Numbered from the stretch's first letter, positions 24,919 to 34,779 are shown. The stretch: DNA of 64,000 bases from an uncultured Clostridia bacterium (GCA_947625615.1 CANQPB010000003.1:1-64000); one strand, 5' to 3'. Numbers and translations: made by a program. The notes: generated by a model from the sequence alone, not told the origin.

Positions 24919-26018
24919 TGAAAAATACCTTTGGACAGTCTTGCTCGCTGACGATTTTCGGAGAAAGCCACGGGCCGGCAATAGGCGCAGTTCTTGACGG
25001 CCTCGCCCCCGGCGTAACGGTGGACGAGGGCTTTATCTCGGCTCAGCTTTCAAAGCGGCGCCCCGCGGGGAAGATATCCACCGCAAGGATAGAGGAGGAT
25101 AAATTCGAGATTGTGAGCGGGGTTTACAACGGCAAAACCACCGGCACCCCGATAACCGTAGTCATACCGAACACCAACGTCAAAAGCTCGGACTACTCGG
25201 AGTTTTCGCATATCGCGCGGCCCGGCCACGCCGACTACACGGCGCATCTTAAATATCACGGCTTTGAGGACTATCGCGGAGGCGGGCATTTTTCCGGCAG
25301 GATAACCGCTGCGGTCGTCGCGGCGGGAGCTATTGCCGCCTCGGCTCTTAAAGAAAAAGGCATAACCATAGGCACCCATATAAAGGCCTGCGCCGGAATT
25401 TACGACCGCGAAATTTCGGATATCCCCGCCGACATCGAAACCGTAAACGCCCTGAATTTTGCGGTGCTCGATTCCGAGATCGCCGAGGCAATGAAGCAGG
25501 CGATAGAGGACGCCGCCAAGGACGGCGACAGCGTGGGCGGCATTTTGGAGACCGGCGTTTCCGGCTTCCCCGCCGGCGTGGGAGAGCCCTTCTTCGACGG
25601 CGTTGAAAGCGTTCTTGCACACGCGCTCTTTTCCATTCCCGCCATCAAGGGAGTTCAGTTCGGAGCCGGCTTCGGCCTCTGCGGAATGAGGGGCAGCGAG
25701 GCTAACGACAGCTTTGAAATTTCCGACGGCCGCGTTGTGACGGGCACCAACCGTTCGGGCGGCATAAACGGCGGCATAACAAACGGCATGCCGCTTGTGT
25801 TCAGCTGCGCCGTCAAGCCCACATCATCGATATATAAGCCCCAGCGCACCGTCGATTTTGTCTCGATGGAAAACACAGAGCTGAGGCTCAGCGGCCGCCA
25901 CGATCCCGCAATCTTCCACCGCGCAAGGGTGGTCGTCGACAGCCTTACGGCGATAGTTCTCTGCGACATGCTCGCCCAGCGCTTCGGCACCGACTACCTC
26001 ATGCCCGATAAAAAATAA
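24918..26018 (+). CDS. aroC: Chorismate synthase
   Basis: The enzyme converts 5-enolpyruvylshikimate-3-phosphate to chorismate and needs reduced FMN. Family markers are FGESHGPAIGAVLDGLAPG near the N-terminus, RPGHADYTAHLKYHGFEDYRGGGHFSGRITA, and RHDPAIFHRARVVVDSL near the C-terminus. The length (366) is standard. The start overlaps the stop of the preceding gene by one base (TAATG), and its AAAGGAGG lies inside that gene, so the two are translationally coupled. Confidence 0.96.
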   Translation: MKNTFGQSCSLTIFGESHGPAIGAVLDGLAPGVTVDEGFISAQLSKRRPAGKISTARIEEDKFEIVSGVYNGKTTGTPITVVIPNTNVKSSDYSEFSHIARPGHADYTAHLKYHGFEDYRGGGHFSGRITAAVVAAGAIAASALKEKGITIGTHIKACAGIYDREISDIPADIETVNALNFAVLDSEIAEAMKQAIEDAAKDGDSVGGILETGVSGFPAGVGEPFFDGVESVLAHALFSIPAIKGVQFGAGFGLCGMRGSEANDSFEISDGRVVTGTNRSGGINGGITNGMPLVFSCAVKPTSSIYKPQRTVDFVSMENTELRLSGRHDPAIFHRARVVVDSLTAIVLCDMLAQRFGTDYLMPDKK

Positions 26019-26042
26019 GCTCTCCCGAAAGGAGGACAAATC

Positions 26043-27284
26043 ATGCAGTACGGCTGCATAGCCAAAAAGCTCGGACACAGCTTTTCCGCGGAAATACACG
26101 AAAGAATAGGCGGCTACGACTACCGCCTTTGCGAGGTGCCGGAGGACGGACTTGACCTCTTTATGCGCAGCCGCGATTTTTTGGGTATCAACGTGACGAT
26201 CCCCTATAAAAAGGACGTCATACCCTATCTTTACGAGATGAACGACGTAGCCCGCAGAATCGGCTCGGTGAACACCGTCGTCAACCGCGGCGGCAGGCTT
26301 TACGGCTACAATACAGACTATTTCGGCATGATCTCCCTCTGCGAGCACGCCGGGATATCCCTTGACGGCAAAAAAGTCCTTGTTCTGGGAACCGGCGGCA
26401 CCTCGGTGACCGCGCAGGTGGTCGCTAAGGATCTCGGCGCCCGGGAGGTTATCGTTGTCTCCCGCCATTCCGGCAGCGGCGCCGTCGACTACGGTGAGGC
26501 CAAAAACCTGCACGGCGACGCGGAAATTATCATAAACACCACCCCAGTCGGAATGTATCCCGACAACTACGCCGCCCCGGCGATAGATATATCCGCCTTC
26601 CCGAGGCTCGAGGGCGTCCTTGACGCCGTATTCAATCCCTTGCGGACAAACCTCGTCCTTGAGGCCAAATCGAGGGGAATTAAGGCAGAGGGCGGCCTTT
26701 GGATGCTCGTTGCGCAGGCGGTTTACGCCTCCGAGATTTTCCGGGACGTCTCTATCCCGAAATCCGAGATAGGCCGCATCTTCGGCGAGATCTTAAACAT
26801 GAAAGAAAACATCGTCCTTACCGGCATGCCGGCCTCCGGCAAGACATCTGCGGGCAGGTTCGCTGCCCAAAAGCTCGGCCGCGAATTTGTCGACACCGAC
26901 GACGAGATAGTCCGCCGCACCGGCAAAGAGATTACCGAAATTTTTGCCGAATCGGGCGAAAAGGGCTTTCGCGATATCGAGACCGAGGTTATTTTCGACG
27001 TCTGCCGCCGCTCTGGGATAGTCATCTCCACCGGCGGGGGAGCGATTTTAAGGGACAAAAACATATCCGCCATGAGGCAAAACTGTAAAGTATTCTTCCT
27101 TGACAGAGACCCCGACCGGCTCACCCCTACCTCCGACCGCCCCACGGCCTCCTCAAAGGAGGACATACTCAAGAGATACTCCGAAAGGCATGAGCGATAT
27201 CTTTCAACCGCCGACGAGGTGATAAAGCCCCTTGACGGCGCCGAAAAGAACGCCGATCTGATAATTGAGAGGTTTACAAAATGA
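26043..27284 (+). CDS. aroE: Shikimate dehydrogenase-shikimate kinase fusion
   Basis: Residues 1-252 are shikimate dehydrogenase: LGHSFSAEIHE, the catalytic lysine in NVTIPYKKDV, GSVNTVV, YNTDYFG, the NADP loop VLGTGGTS and NTTPVGMYP. Residues 253-413 are shikimate kinase (AroK): Walker A GMPASGKTSAG, VDTDDEIV, STGGGAIL and the lid PTSDRPT. The kinase part begins at an internal Met but has no ribosome binding site of its own, so one polypeptide catalyses two consecutive steps, 3-dehydroshikimate to shikimate to shikimate-3-phosphate. It overlaps the following gene by 4 bases (ATGA). Confidence 0.95.
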   Translation: MQYGCIAKKLGHSFSAEIHERIGGYDYRLCEVPEDGLDLFMRSRDFLGINVTIPYKKDVIPYLYEMNDVARRIGSVNTVVNRGGRLYGYNTDYFGMISLCEHAGISLDGKKVLVLGTGGTSVTAQVVAKDLGAREVIVVSRHSGSGAVDYGEAKNLHGDAEIIINTTPVGMYPDNYAAPAIDISAFPRLEGVLDAVFNPLRTNLVLEAKSRGIKAEGGLWMLVAQAVYASEIFRDVSIPKSEIGRIFGEILNMKENIVLTGMPASGKTSAGRFAAQKLGREFVDTDDEIVRRTGKEITEIFAESGEKGFRDIETEVIFDVCRRSGIVISTGGGAILRDKNISAMRQNCKVFFLDRDPDRLTPTSDRPTASSKEDILKRYSERHERYLSTADEVIKPLDGAEKNADLIIERFTK

Positions 27285-27718
27285 AAATTTTAGTAATAAA
27301 CGGCCCGAACATAAACATGCTCGGCATACGCGAGCCGGACATCTACGGCCGCGAGACATATTCGGGGCTGATAGAAAAAATCTCCGACTACTGTAAAGCA
27401 AAATCGCTTGACGTCGAATTTTTCCAGTCGAATCACGAGGGCAGCCTCGTCGACAAAATCCAGGAGGCCTATAACAAATTCGACGGCATCGTTATAAATC
27501 CCGCGGCGTATACCCACACGAGCGTCGCGCTGCTCGACGCCCTTAAGGCCGTCTCAATTCCCGCGGTAGAGGTTCACATCTCCGAAGTCGATAAGCGGGA
27601 GGATTTTCGGCAGATAAGCTATGTCAGAAAGGCCTGCATAGCCGTTGTTTCGGGTCGCGGCACCGACGGCTACCTTGAGGCTATCGACATTCTATGCCGA
27701 AACGGTGATAAACGATGA
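27281..27718 (+). CDS. aroQ: 3-Dehydroquinate dehydratase, type II
   Basis: The 145-residue type II dehydroquinase removes water from 3-dehydroquinate. Conserved elements are LVINGPNINMLGIREPDIYG, the SNHEGSLVDKIQ segment, GIVINPAAYTHTSVALLDAL and EVHISEVDKREDFRQISY. The catalytic tyrosine is in the DIYG segment. It overlaps both neighbours by 4 bases, typical of tight coupling in this operon. Confidence 0.96.
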   Translation: MKILVINGPNINMLGIREPDIYGRETYSGLIEKISDYCKAKSLDVEFFQSNHEGSLVDKIQEAYNKFDGIVINPAAYTHTSVALLDALKAVSIPAVEVHISEVDKREDFRQISYVRKACIAVVSGRGTDGYLEAIDILCRNGDKR

Positions 27719-28923
27719 TTGCCGAAATAGGCGTAAGCCGGCTTTCCGGTGAGGTCTGCGCCCCGCCCTCAAAGAGCATGGCCCACAGGCTGATTCTTTT
27801 GGCGGCGCTGTCGGACGGAAGATGTAAAGTCAGTAACCTTTACCCGTCCGAAGACGTCCTCGCGATGCTCGACTGCATACGCGCCCTCGGCGCCGAGGCG
27901 GTTTACGAAAACGGTGTCGCTGAAATCGACGGCTCCGGCTTTTTAAAGAATATTTCACCCGCCCTCGATTGCCGCGAGAGCGGAAACACACTAAGGTTTT
28001 TGATACCCCTCTGCCTTTCCACCGGCAGGCGGATAACCCTGAAAGGCTCAAAGCGCCTTATGGAGCGCCCGCAGGGGGTGTATGAGCAGCTCTTCGCGGA
28101 GCGCGGCTTTGAGTATTTAAAGGGCGACGGCTCCGTCACCGTCTGCGGCGGGCCGATCTGCGGGGAATACACCCTCGACGGCTCGGTCTCAAGCCAGTTC
28201 ATCACCGGCATGATAATGGCGCTGCTCCGTTCAAAGGAGGGCGGAGTTATCCGCATTCTCCCGCCGTTTGAGAGCCGGTCATATGTCGATCTCACCCTTC
28301 GCGCAGCTTCGCAGTTCGGCGGCAGCGTTTATTTTGAAGATCCCCTGACGATAGCTGTAAAGGGAAACACCATTACGCCCCACGACGCCGTCACCGAGGG
28401 TGACTACTCGAACGCCGCCTTTCTTGACGCCTTTAACTGCGTCGGCGGCAGCGTAAAAGTCCTCGGGCTTTCCGAAAATTCCGCCCAGGGCGACCGCGTT
28501 TACAAGCGCCATTTCAAATCTCTTTGCGAGGGCTTTTGCGAGATAGACATCTCAGACTGCCCCGATCTCGGCCCTGTGCTGATTGTCCTCGCCGCACTGA
28601 ATCACGGTGCAAAGCTCACCGGCACCCGGCGGCTTGCCATGAAGGAGAGCGACAGGGGAGAGGCCATGCGCCGCGAGCTTGAAAAATCGGGCGTAAGGCT
28701 TATATGCCGAGAAAACGAGATCGTCATTCCCGAATCGAAGCCTGTGCGGCCGTCCGAGCCGTTCTATGGCCACAACGACCACCGCATAGTCATGTCTTTG
28801 GCGCTTTTGCTCACAAGAATCGGCGGAAAGATTGCCGGCGCCGAAGCCGTCAGAAAAACCTACCCCGATTTCTTTGAAGTCATAGCCTCCCTTGGCGCCG
28901 ACGTTGCGCTAAAGGACGAATAA
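27715..28923 (+). CDS. aroA: 3-Phosphoshikimate 1-carboxyvinyltransferase (EPSP synthase)
   Basis: The enzyme joins shikimate-3-phosphate with phosphoenolpyruvate. It shows PPSKSMAHRLILLAAL at the N-terminus, ESGNTLRFLIPL, SSQFITGMIMALL, the EGDYSNAAFLDAF region, and GHNDHRIVMSLALL near the C-terminus. The 402 residues are slightly fewer than in typical enzymes (420-430). It starts within the stop of the preceding gene (ATGA overlap). Confidence 0.95.
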   Translation: MIAEIGVSRLSGEVCAPPSKSMAHRLILLAALSDGRCKVSNLYPSEDVLAMLDCIRALGAEAVYENGVAEIDGSGFLKNISPALDCRESGNTLRFLIPLCLSTGRRITLKGSKRLMERPQGVYEQLFAERGFEYLKGDGSVTVCGGPICGEYTLDGSVSSQFITGMIMALLRSKEGGVIRILPPFESRSYVDLTLRAASQFGGSVYFEDPLTIAVKGNTITPHDAVTEGDYSNAAFLDAFNCVGGSVKVLGLSENSAQGDRVYKRHFKSLCEGFCEIDISDCPDLGPVLIVLAALNHGAKLTGTRRLAMKESDRGEAMRRELEKSGVRLICRENEIVIPESKPVRPSEPFYGHNDHRIVMSLALLLTRIGGKIAGAEAVRKTYPDFFEVIASLGADVALKDE

Positions 28924-28945
28924 TAAACCGAAAAGGACGTATGAA

Positions 28946-29803
28946 ATGATTATTGATGTCAGAAAGAATATTTTGATAGTCGGCCTCGGGCTTATAGGCG
29001 GAAGCTACGCCGAGGCCCTTAAGAGATACGGCTTTCGCGTCACCGCGATAACCCGCTCCCAGCGCTCGATAGACTACGCCCTCGGGCGGGGAATGATCGA
29101 CGACGGCGCGGCCTTTGTCCGGGAGGATCTCGTAAGCGAGGCGGATATCGTAGTCTTTGCGCTTTACCCGCATGTTTTTATCGAGTGGATCGAGAAAAAC
29201 CAGCACCTCTTTAAGCCCGGTGCGCTTATAACCGACGTCACCGGCGTAAAGGGCTCGGTGGTGTATAAGGTTCAGGAGATACTTCGGCCCGACTGCGAAT
29301 TCATAGCAGCCCACCCGATGGCCGGCCGGGAGGTTTACGGCGTAGAGAACGCCACCGCACGCATCTTCAACGGCGCGAACTATATAGTCACCCCGACCGA
29401 AAAAAACACCCCCGAGGCGATAGAGACCTGCCGCGAGCTCGGGCTTCTTTTGGGATTTGCACAGGTCGCCGAGCTCAGCCCCGAGGAGCACGACGAGATG
29501 ATAGGCTTCGTCAGCCAGCTCACCCACTGCATAGCCGTCAGCCTGATGACCTGCAACGACGCCGAGAACATCGAAAAATTCACCGGCGATTCCTTCCGCG
29601 ATCTCACCCGCATAGCGAGGATAAACGATCTCATGTGGTCTGAGCTTTTCATGGCCAATAAAAAGGCGCTTATAGATCAGATGGATCTCTTTGAGGCGCA
29701 GTTTAAAAAGCTCCGCGATATGATAGCCCACGGCGACGTCGAGGGAATGCGCGAGATGATGCGGTATTCCACCGAGCGCAGGGCAAAATTCGACGTAAAA
29801 TAA
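28946..29803 (+). CDS. tyrA: Prephenate dehydrogenase
   Basis: The enzyme converts prephenate to 4-hydroxyphenylpyruvate on the tyrosine branch. The NAD motif is ILIVGLGLIGGSYAEAL. Further markers are DVTGVKGSVV, AAHPMAGREVYGVENA, PEEHDEMIGFVSQLTHCIAVSL and SFRDLTRIARIND. The 285 residues cover the catalytic core without a C-terminal ACT domain, so feedback control by tyrosine is not built in. No prephenate dehydratase gene (pheA) is in the operon. Confidence 0.93.
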   Translation: MIIDVRKNILIVGLGLIGGSYAEALKRYGFRVTAITRSQRSIDYALGRGMIDDGAAFVREDLVSEADIVVFALYPHVFIEWIEKNQHLFKPGALITDVTGVKGSVVYKVQEILRPDCEFIAAHPMAGREVYGVENATARIFNGANYIVTPTEKNTPEAIETCRELGLLLGFAQVAELSPEEHDEMIGFVSQLTHCIAVSLMTCNDAENIEKFTGDSFRDLTRIARINDLMWSELFMANKKALIDQMDLFEAQFKKLRDMIAHGDVEGMREMMRYSTERRAKFDVK

Positions 29804-29834
29804 TTTACCGACATCAAGAAAGGTTGATATTTTT

Positions 29835-30863
29835 ATGAATATGATTTTTGAGCGCAAGCTGCCCATTCCGCAGGAGGTCAAAAAGATGTTCCCCCTCTCC
29901 GACGGGCTTGCCGCGGTCGTTAAGACCCGCGCGCAGGAGCTTGCCGACATCTTCACGGGGAAATCGGACAAATTCATTTTAATCATCGGCCCCTGCTCGG
30001 CCGACAATCCCGACAGCGTCCTCGATTACATATCAAGGCTTCGCACCGTTCAGGAAAAGGTAAAGGATAAAATCTTCATTATTCCGAGAATATACACCGG
30101 CAAGCCCCGCACCACCGGCGACGGCTATAAGGGGCTCCTGCACCAGCCCGATCCCAACGAAAAGCCGGACATGTTCAAGGGGATAGTGGCGATTCGCAAC
30201 CTGCATATGAGAGCTTTAAGCGAATCCGGCTTCTCCTGCGCCGACGAGATGCTTTATCCCGAAAACCACCGCTATCTCAGCGACATTATAGGCTATGTCG
30301 CGGTCGGCGCGCGCTCGGTTGAAGACCAGCACCACCGCTTAACCGCGAGCGGCCTTAATATCCCCGTGGGAATGAAAAATCCCACCAGCGGCGACATTTC
30401 CGTCATGATGAATTCCATAGCCGCCGCGCAGCACGCCCACACCTTTATCTACCGCGGCTGGGAGGTTCAGTCCACCGGCAATCCGCTCGCTCACGCGATC
30501 CTTCGGGGATACGTCAACAAGCACGGGCAGTCGATGCCTAACTACCACTATGAAGATCTTCTGCACCTCAGCGAATCCTACGAAAAGAGCGGGCTGAAAA
30601 ATCCCGCAGTCATCGTAGACACCAACCACTCGAATTCCGGGAAAAATCCCTTCGAGCAGCCCAGAATCTGCAAAGAGGTTTTATACAGCTGCCGCCATTC
30701 CGAGGACATAAGGCGGATAGTCAAGGGCTTCATGATAGAGAGCTATATCGAGGACGGCGCCCAGAAAATAGGCGAGTGCGTATACGGCAAGTCCATAACC
30801 GATCCCTGTCTCGGGTGGGAAAAGTCGGAAAAGCTGATAATGGACATCGCGGATTTAGTGTGA
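29835..30863 (+). CDS. aroF: 3-Deoxy-7-phosphoheptulonate synthase, AroF/G/H type
   Basis: DAHP synthase condenses phosphoenolpyruvate and erythrose-4-phosphate, the first step of the pathway, although its gene is last in the operon. Markers are LIIGPCSADN, PRIYTGKPRTTGDGYKGLL, DEMLYPENHRYLSDIIGYVAVGARSVEDQ, VGMKNPTSGD, and the C-terminal IVDTNHSNSGKNPFEQ and MIESYIEDGAQ. The 342-residue length fits the class I alpha type found in enteric bacteria rather than the short beta type common in Firmicutes. Confidence 0.95.
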   Translation: MNMIFERKLPIPQEVKKMFPLSDGLAAVVKTRAQELADIFTGKSDKFILIIGPCSADNPDSVLDYISRLRTVQEKVKDKIFIIPRIYTGKPRTTGDGYKGLLHQPDPNEKPDMFKGIVAIRNLHMRALSESGFSCADEMLYPENHRYLSDIIGYVAVGARSVEDQHHRLTASGLNIPVGMKNPTSGDISVMMNSIAAAQHAHTFIYRGWEVQSTGNPLAHAILRGYVNKHGQSMPNYHYEDLLHLSESYEKSGLKNPAVIVDTNHSNSGKNPFEQPRICKEVLYSCRHSEDIRRIVKGFMIESYIEDGAQKIGECVYGKSITDPCLGWEKSEKLIMDIADLV

Positions 30864-30950
30864 CGGTGTGGATATTGAACAATAAATATGCCCGCCGCCA
30901 TGCCGGCGATGAAAAAACCTACAAAAATCTTCGGGCGGGTAAAAACCCAC

Positions 30951-31007
30951 TTGACAAATGCGAATATTTATTGCATAATATGCAGACAGAAGACTGAATA
31001 TTGCATA
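30951..31007 (+). promoter_or_regulatory. Promoter of argG with ArgR-like boxes
   Basis: TTGACA (30951-30956) and CATAAT (30974-30979) are 17 bases apart. The spacer holds GCGAATATTTATTGCATA, which resembles the ArgR box consensus, and it runs into the palindrome TGCATAATATGCA (30972-30984) over the -10 box. A second half-match TGAATATTGCATA follows at 30995-31007. Repression by arginine-bound ArgR/AhrC is inferred; no argR gene is in the window. Confidence 0.65.
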
Positions 31008-31020
31008 CAGGAGGATAAAT

Positions 31021-32253
31021 ATGAATAAAGATTGCATAAAAAAAGTTGTTCTTGCATATTCCGGGGGCCTCGACACCTCAATAATAATCCCGTGGCTCAA
31101 GGAAAACTACAACAACTGCGAGGTCATCGCGGTCTCGGGCAACGTCGGCCAGGCCGACGAGCTTGAGGGGCTTGAGGAAAAGGCGCTCAAAACCGGCGCT
31201 TCCAAGCTTTACGTTTTAGACCTCACCGACGAGTATGTCAACGAGTACATAATCCCCACGATGAAGGCCGGCGCCGTATATGAGGACTACCTTTTGGGCA
31301 CTTCTCACGCCCGTCCCTGCATCGCAAAGGGGCTTGTCGAGATCGCAAAGAAGGAGCACGCCGACGCCATTGTCCACGGCTGCACCGGCAAGGGCAACGA
31401 CCAGGTTCGCTTCGAGCTTGCTATAAAGCATTTTGCCCCCGATATGCCGATAATCGCCCCTTGGCGCGAGTGGAGCATAAAGTCCCGCGACGAGGAGATC
31501 GACTACGCCGAGGCGCACAACATTCCCCTTAAAATCAACCGCGAGACCAACTATTCCAAGGACAAGAACCTCTGGCATCTTTCCCACGAGGGTCTCGACC
31601 TTGAGGACACCGGCAACGAGCCGATGTACGAAAAGCCCGGCTTCCTTGAAATGGGCGTAAGCCCCGTTCAGGCTCCCGACAAGCCGGAATACATAGAGCT
31701 TGAATTCGAAAAGGGCGTTCCCGTCTCGCTGAACGGCGAGAAGATGAGCGCCAAGAACATCATTTTGGAGCTCAACAAAATCGGCGGCCGCAACGGCATA
31801 GGCATTATAGACATAGTCGAAAACCGCCTTGTCGGCATGAAGTGCCGCGGCGTATACGAGACCCCCGGCGGCACCGTTCTTTACAAGGCCCACAGCGTTT
31901 TGGAATCGGTATGCCTCGACAAGATGACGCTTCACGAAAAGCAGAGGCTTTCGATAACCTTTGCCGAGCTCGTCTACAACGGCCAGTGGTTCACTCCTTT
32001 AAGAGAGGCCCTCTCCGCCTTTGTCGATAAGACCCAGGAGCGCGTCACAGGCAAGGTGCGCCTTAAGCTATACAAGGGCAACATGATAAACGCCGGCGTG
32101 TGGAGCGATTACAGCCTTTACAGCGAGGAGATAGCCACCTTCGGCGAATCGGACTACGACCAGAAGGACAGCGCCGGATTCATCAGCCTTTACGGCCTGC
32201 CGATAAAGGTGCAGTCGATAGTCGACGAAAAGAATAAGAATAAGCCGAGGTAA
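31021..32253 (+). CDS. argG: Argininosuccinate synthase
   Basis: The enzyme condenses citrulline and aspartate with ATP. The N-type ATP pyrophosphatase motif is [18 protein letters not shown]. Also conserved are [52 protein letters not shown] and [16 protein letters not shown]. The length of 410 residues is standard. A GGAGG site lies 6-7 bases upstream. argH follows after 3 bases. Confidence 0.97.
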   Translation: MNKDCIKKVVLAYSGGLDTSIIIPWLKENYNNCEVIAVSGNVGQADELEGLEEKALKTGASKLYVLDLTDEYVNEYIIPTMKAGAVYEDYLLGTSHARPCIAKGLVEIAKKEHADAIVHGCTGKGNDQVRFELAIKHFAPDMPIIAPWREWSIKSRDEEIDYAEAHNIPLKINRETNYSKDKNLWHLSHEGLDLEDTGNEPMYEKPGFLEMGVSPVQAPDKPEYIELEFEKGVPVSLNGEKMSAKNIILELNKIGGRNGIGIIDIVENRLVGMKCRGVYETPGGTVLYKAHSVLESVCLDKMTLHEKQRLSITFAELVYNGQWFTPLREALSAFVDKTQERVTGKVRLKLYKGNMINAGVWSDYSLYSEEIATFGESDYDQKDSAGFISLYGLPIKVQSIVDEKNKNKPR

Positions 32254-32256
32254 TTT

Positions 32257-33630
32257 ATGGCAAAGATGTGGCAGGGCGTGACCGACGGCGTCACGGCAAA
32301 GGTGGCCGACGATTTCAACTCGTCAATTTCTTTCGACAGCCGAATGTTCCGCGAGGACATCACGGGATCGGCGGCGCATGCGAAAATGCTCGCAAAGCAG
32401 GGGATAATAACCCGCGAAGACGCCGAGGCGATAATCTCGGGGCTTGAGGGAATTTTGGCCGATCTTGAATCGGGAAAGCTTAAAATCGACCCCGACTGCG
32501 AAGACATTCACATGTTTGTCGAGCAGGTGCTCACCGAAAGAATAGGCGACGCGGGCAGGCGGCTTCACACCGCGCGCTCGCGAAACGATCAGGTTGCGCT
32601 CGACTTCAGGCTCTATCTTCGCGGCGAGACCGATGCGCTCATATCTTTGGTAAAATCGGCCGCAGAGGCAGTTCTTGAAAAGGCGGAGGAATATAAAACC
32701 GCCGTCATGCCGGGATATACCCATCTGCAGCGCGCCCAGCCGATACTCTTTTCACATCAGCTTCTTGCCTACTGCATGATGTTTTTAAGGGATATCGACC
32801 GCCTTTCCGACTGCCGCAGGAGAATAAACGTCAGCCCGATAGGCTCCTGTGCGCTTGCGGGGACTACATACCCGACCGACAGGCGCTATGAGGCCGAGCT
32901 TCTCGGCTTTTCGGACATCTGCCTTAATTCGATAGACGGCGTATCCGACAGGGATTTTGCCGTCGAGCTTCTCGGGTGCCTCTCGGTTTTGCAGATGCAT
33001 CTGAGCCGCTTCTGCGAGGAGCTTATTCTTTGGTCGAGCTGGGAGTTCAGATTTATAGAGCTTTCCGACGAATTCACCACCGGCTCGTCGATAATGCCGC
33101 AGAAGAAAAATCCCGACATGGCGGAGCTTATCCGCGGAAAGACGGGCAGGGTATACGGCGACCTTATGGCGCTGCTCACCACCCTAAAGGGCCTGCCTCT
33201 TGCGTATAACAAGGATATGCAGGAGGACAAGGAGGCCGTTTTCGACGCCGTTGACGCCGTAAAGAGCTGTATGAATGTGTTTATCCCGATGATCAAAAAC
33301 ATGCGCGCACGGCCGGACAACATGCTTAGCGCCGCGCAGACCGGCTTTATAAACGCCACCGACCTTGCCGATTATCTTGTAAGAAAGGGGCTGCCTTTTC
33401 GCTCGGCGTATAAGGTTGCCGGGCAGGCGGTTGCAAAATGCCAGAAGACGGGGCGTATACTCGAAAACCTGCCGCTTGAGGAATACAAAGAACTCTGCGA
33501 GCTCGTCGAAGGCGACGTCTACGGCGAGATTGAGCTTATGAACTGCGTTAAAAAGCGCATTTCCGAGGGCGGAACCGGCCCCGATTCGGTCGACGCGCAG
33601 ATAAAATACCTTCGCTCGCGCCTGTCTTAG
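32257..33630 (+). CDS. argH: Argininosuccinate lyase
   Basis: The enzyme splits argininosuccinate into arginine and fumarate. It carries MWQGVTDGVTAKVADDFNSSISFD at the N-terminus (split over two conserved blocks), DIHMFVEQVLTERIGDAGRRLHTARSRNDQ, and the fumarase-superfamily signature SSIMPQKKNPD near residue 275. A TTHLQ-type block reads PGYTHLQRAQPILF. It is translationally close to argG. Confidence 0.97.
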   Translation: MAKMWQGVTDGVTAKVADDFNSSISFDSRMFREDITGSAAHAKMLAKQGIITREDAEAIISGLEGILADLESGKLKIDPDCEDIHMFVEQVLTERIGDAGRRLHTARSRNDQVALDFRLYLRGETDALISLVKSAAEAVLEKAEEYKTAVMPGYTHLQRAQPILFSHQLLAYCMMFLRDIDRLSDCRRRINVSPIGSCALAGTTYPTDRRYEAELLGFSDICLNSIDGVSDRDFAVELLGCLSVLQMHLSRFCEELILWSSWEFRFIELSDEFTTGSSIMPQKKNPDMAELIRGKTGRVYGDLMALLTTLKGLPLAYNKDMQEDKEAVFDAVDAVKSCMNVFIPMIKNMRARPDNMLSAAQTGFINATDLADYLVRKGLPFRSAYKVAGQAVAKCQKTGRILENLPLEEYKELCELVEGDVYGEIELMNCVKKRISEGGTGPDSVDAQIKYLRSRLS

Positions 33631-33757
33631 CGTTACAGCGCGGCCTATTGACCGCGGGGTTCGCTCACCTTTAGCCGGGCGTGCAACCCCACCGCGCCCC
33701 ACCCTCCTCACCCTCCCGCTCACCCCGCTGATGAATCTTTAATAAGGAGCAGATAAT
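33631..33757 (+). promoter_or_regulatory. argH-argF spacer with a hairpin and a C-rich, G-poor tract
   Basis: The spacer begins with a GCGG...CCGC hairpin (33640-33660) and then holds an extended tract of CACC, CCC and CTC units with few Gs (about 33680-33735). Such a C>G stretch in untranslated mRNA is the usual property of a Rho entry site, so argF expression may be reduced by Rho-dependent termination here. This is inference from composition. A GGAG ribosome binding site for argF follows. Confidence 0.35.
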
Positions 33758-34747
33758 ATGATCTCACTGAAAGGCCGAAGCTTTTTGAGGCTTTTGGATT
33801 TCACCCCCGCCGAGATAGAGGGGCTTTTAAACGCCGCCGCCGAGCTTAAATCGCTCAAAAAGGCGGGCATACCCCACCGCTATCTTGAGGGCAAGAACGT
33901 CGCCCTCATCTTCGAGAAGACCTCTACCCGCACCCGCTGCTCGTTCGAGGTCGCCGCTGCCGATCTCGGCATGCACGCCGTTTACCTCGATCCCAAGTCG
34001 TCGCAGGTCGGCAAAAAGGAATCCATACCCGACACCGCCCGCGTTTTGGGCAGAATGTTCGACGGCATAGAATACCGCGGCTACGGCCAGGAGCTGGCCG
34101 AGAGCCTTGCCTATTATTCCGGCGTTCCCGTCTGGAACGGCCTCACAAACGAATTCCACCCGACCCAGATCCTCGCCGATTTTCTCACTATTCGCGAGCA
34201 TCTCGGCCGCTTGAAGGGCGTAAAGCTTGTTTATGCCGGCGACGCGCGCTATAACATGGGAAATTCCCTTATGGTGGGCTGCGCAAAGATGGGCATGCAT
34301 TTTGTCGCCTGCTCGCCCAAAAACTATTTCCCCGACGGCGAGCTCGTCGCGCAGTGCCAGGAAATTGCCCGCGATACCGGCGCGACCCTTGAATTTATCG
34401 AGGACGTAAAGACCGCCGTTTCCGGCGCCGACGTCATCTATACCGACGTATGGGTGTCTATGGGCGAGCCGGACGAGGTTTGGGCCGAAAGAATAAAGGA
34501 TCTAATGCCCTATCAGGTCAATTCAAAGATGATGTCCATGGCAGGGGAGAACTGTCTGTTCATGCACTGCCTCCCCGCGTTCCACGATCTTAAAACCGAG
34601 ATCGGCCGCGAAATGTATGAAAAATTCGGCTATGACTGCCTTGAAGTCACCGACGAGGTATTCGAGTCAAAGGCTTCCGTCGTTTTTGACGAAGCGGAGA
34701 ATCGCCTTCACACAATCAAAGCCGTTATGGCCACAACGCTTATTTAG
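33758..34747 (+). CDS. argF: Ornithine carbamoyltransferase
   Basis: The enzyme forms citrulline from ornithine and carbamoyl phosphate. The carbamoyl-phosphate motif reads [19 protein letters not shown]. It has the [12 protein letters not shown] block and the ornithine-site motif MHCLPAFHD, which separates it from aspartate transcarbamoylase. The 329 residues are typical. Placed after argGH and before carAB, it acts in biosynthesis. Confidence 0.95.
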   Translation: MISLKGRSFLRLLDFTPAEIEGLLNAAAELKSLKKAGIPHRYLEGKNVALIFEKTSTRTRCSFEVAAADLGMHAVYLDPKSSQVGKKESIPDTARVLGRMFDGIEYRGYGQELAESLAYYSGVPVWNGLTNEFHPTQILADFLTIREHLGRLKGVKLVYAGDARYNMGNSLMVGCAKMGMHFVACSPKNYFPDGELVAQCQEIARDTGATLEFIEDVKTAVSGADVIYTDVWVSMGEPDEVWAERIKDLMPYQVNSKMMSMAGENCLFMHCLPAFHDLKTEIGREMYEKFGYDCLEVTDEVFESKASVVFDEAENRLHTIKAVMATTLI

Positions 34748-34753
34748 TTTTTG

Positions 34754-34779
34754 CATCACCCGAAAGGGTGATGTTTTTT
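34754..34779 (+). terminator. Terminator of argGHF
   Basis: CATCACCC-GAAA-GGGTGATG is a perfect 8-bp stem with a GNRA-type loop followed by TTTTTT. Confidence 0.92.

Noticed and set aside
28880..30007. 375-codon minus-strand frame opposite tyrA
   Set aside because: It is a shadow of tyrA and the start of aroF, with no start signals and no recognisable domain.
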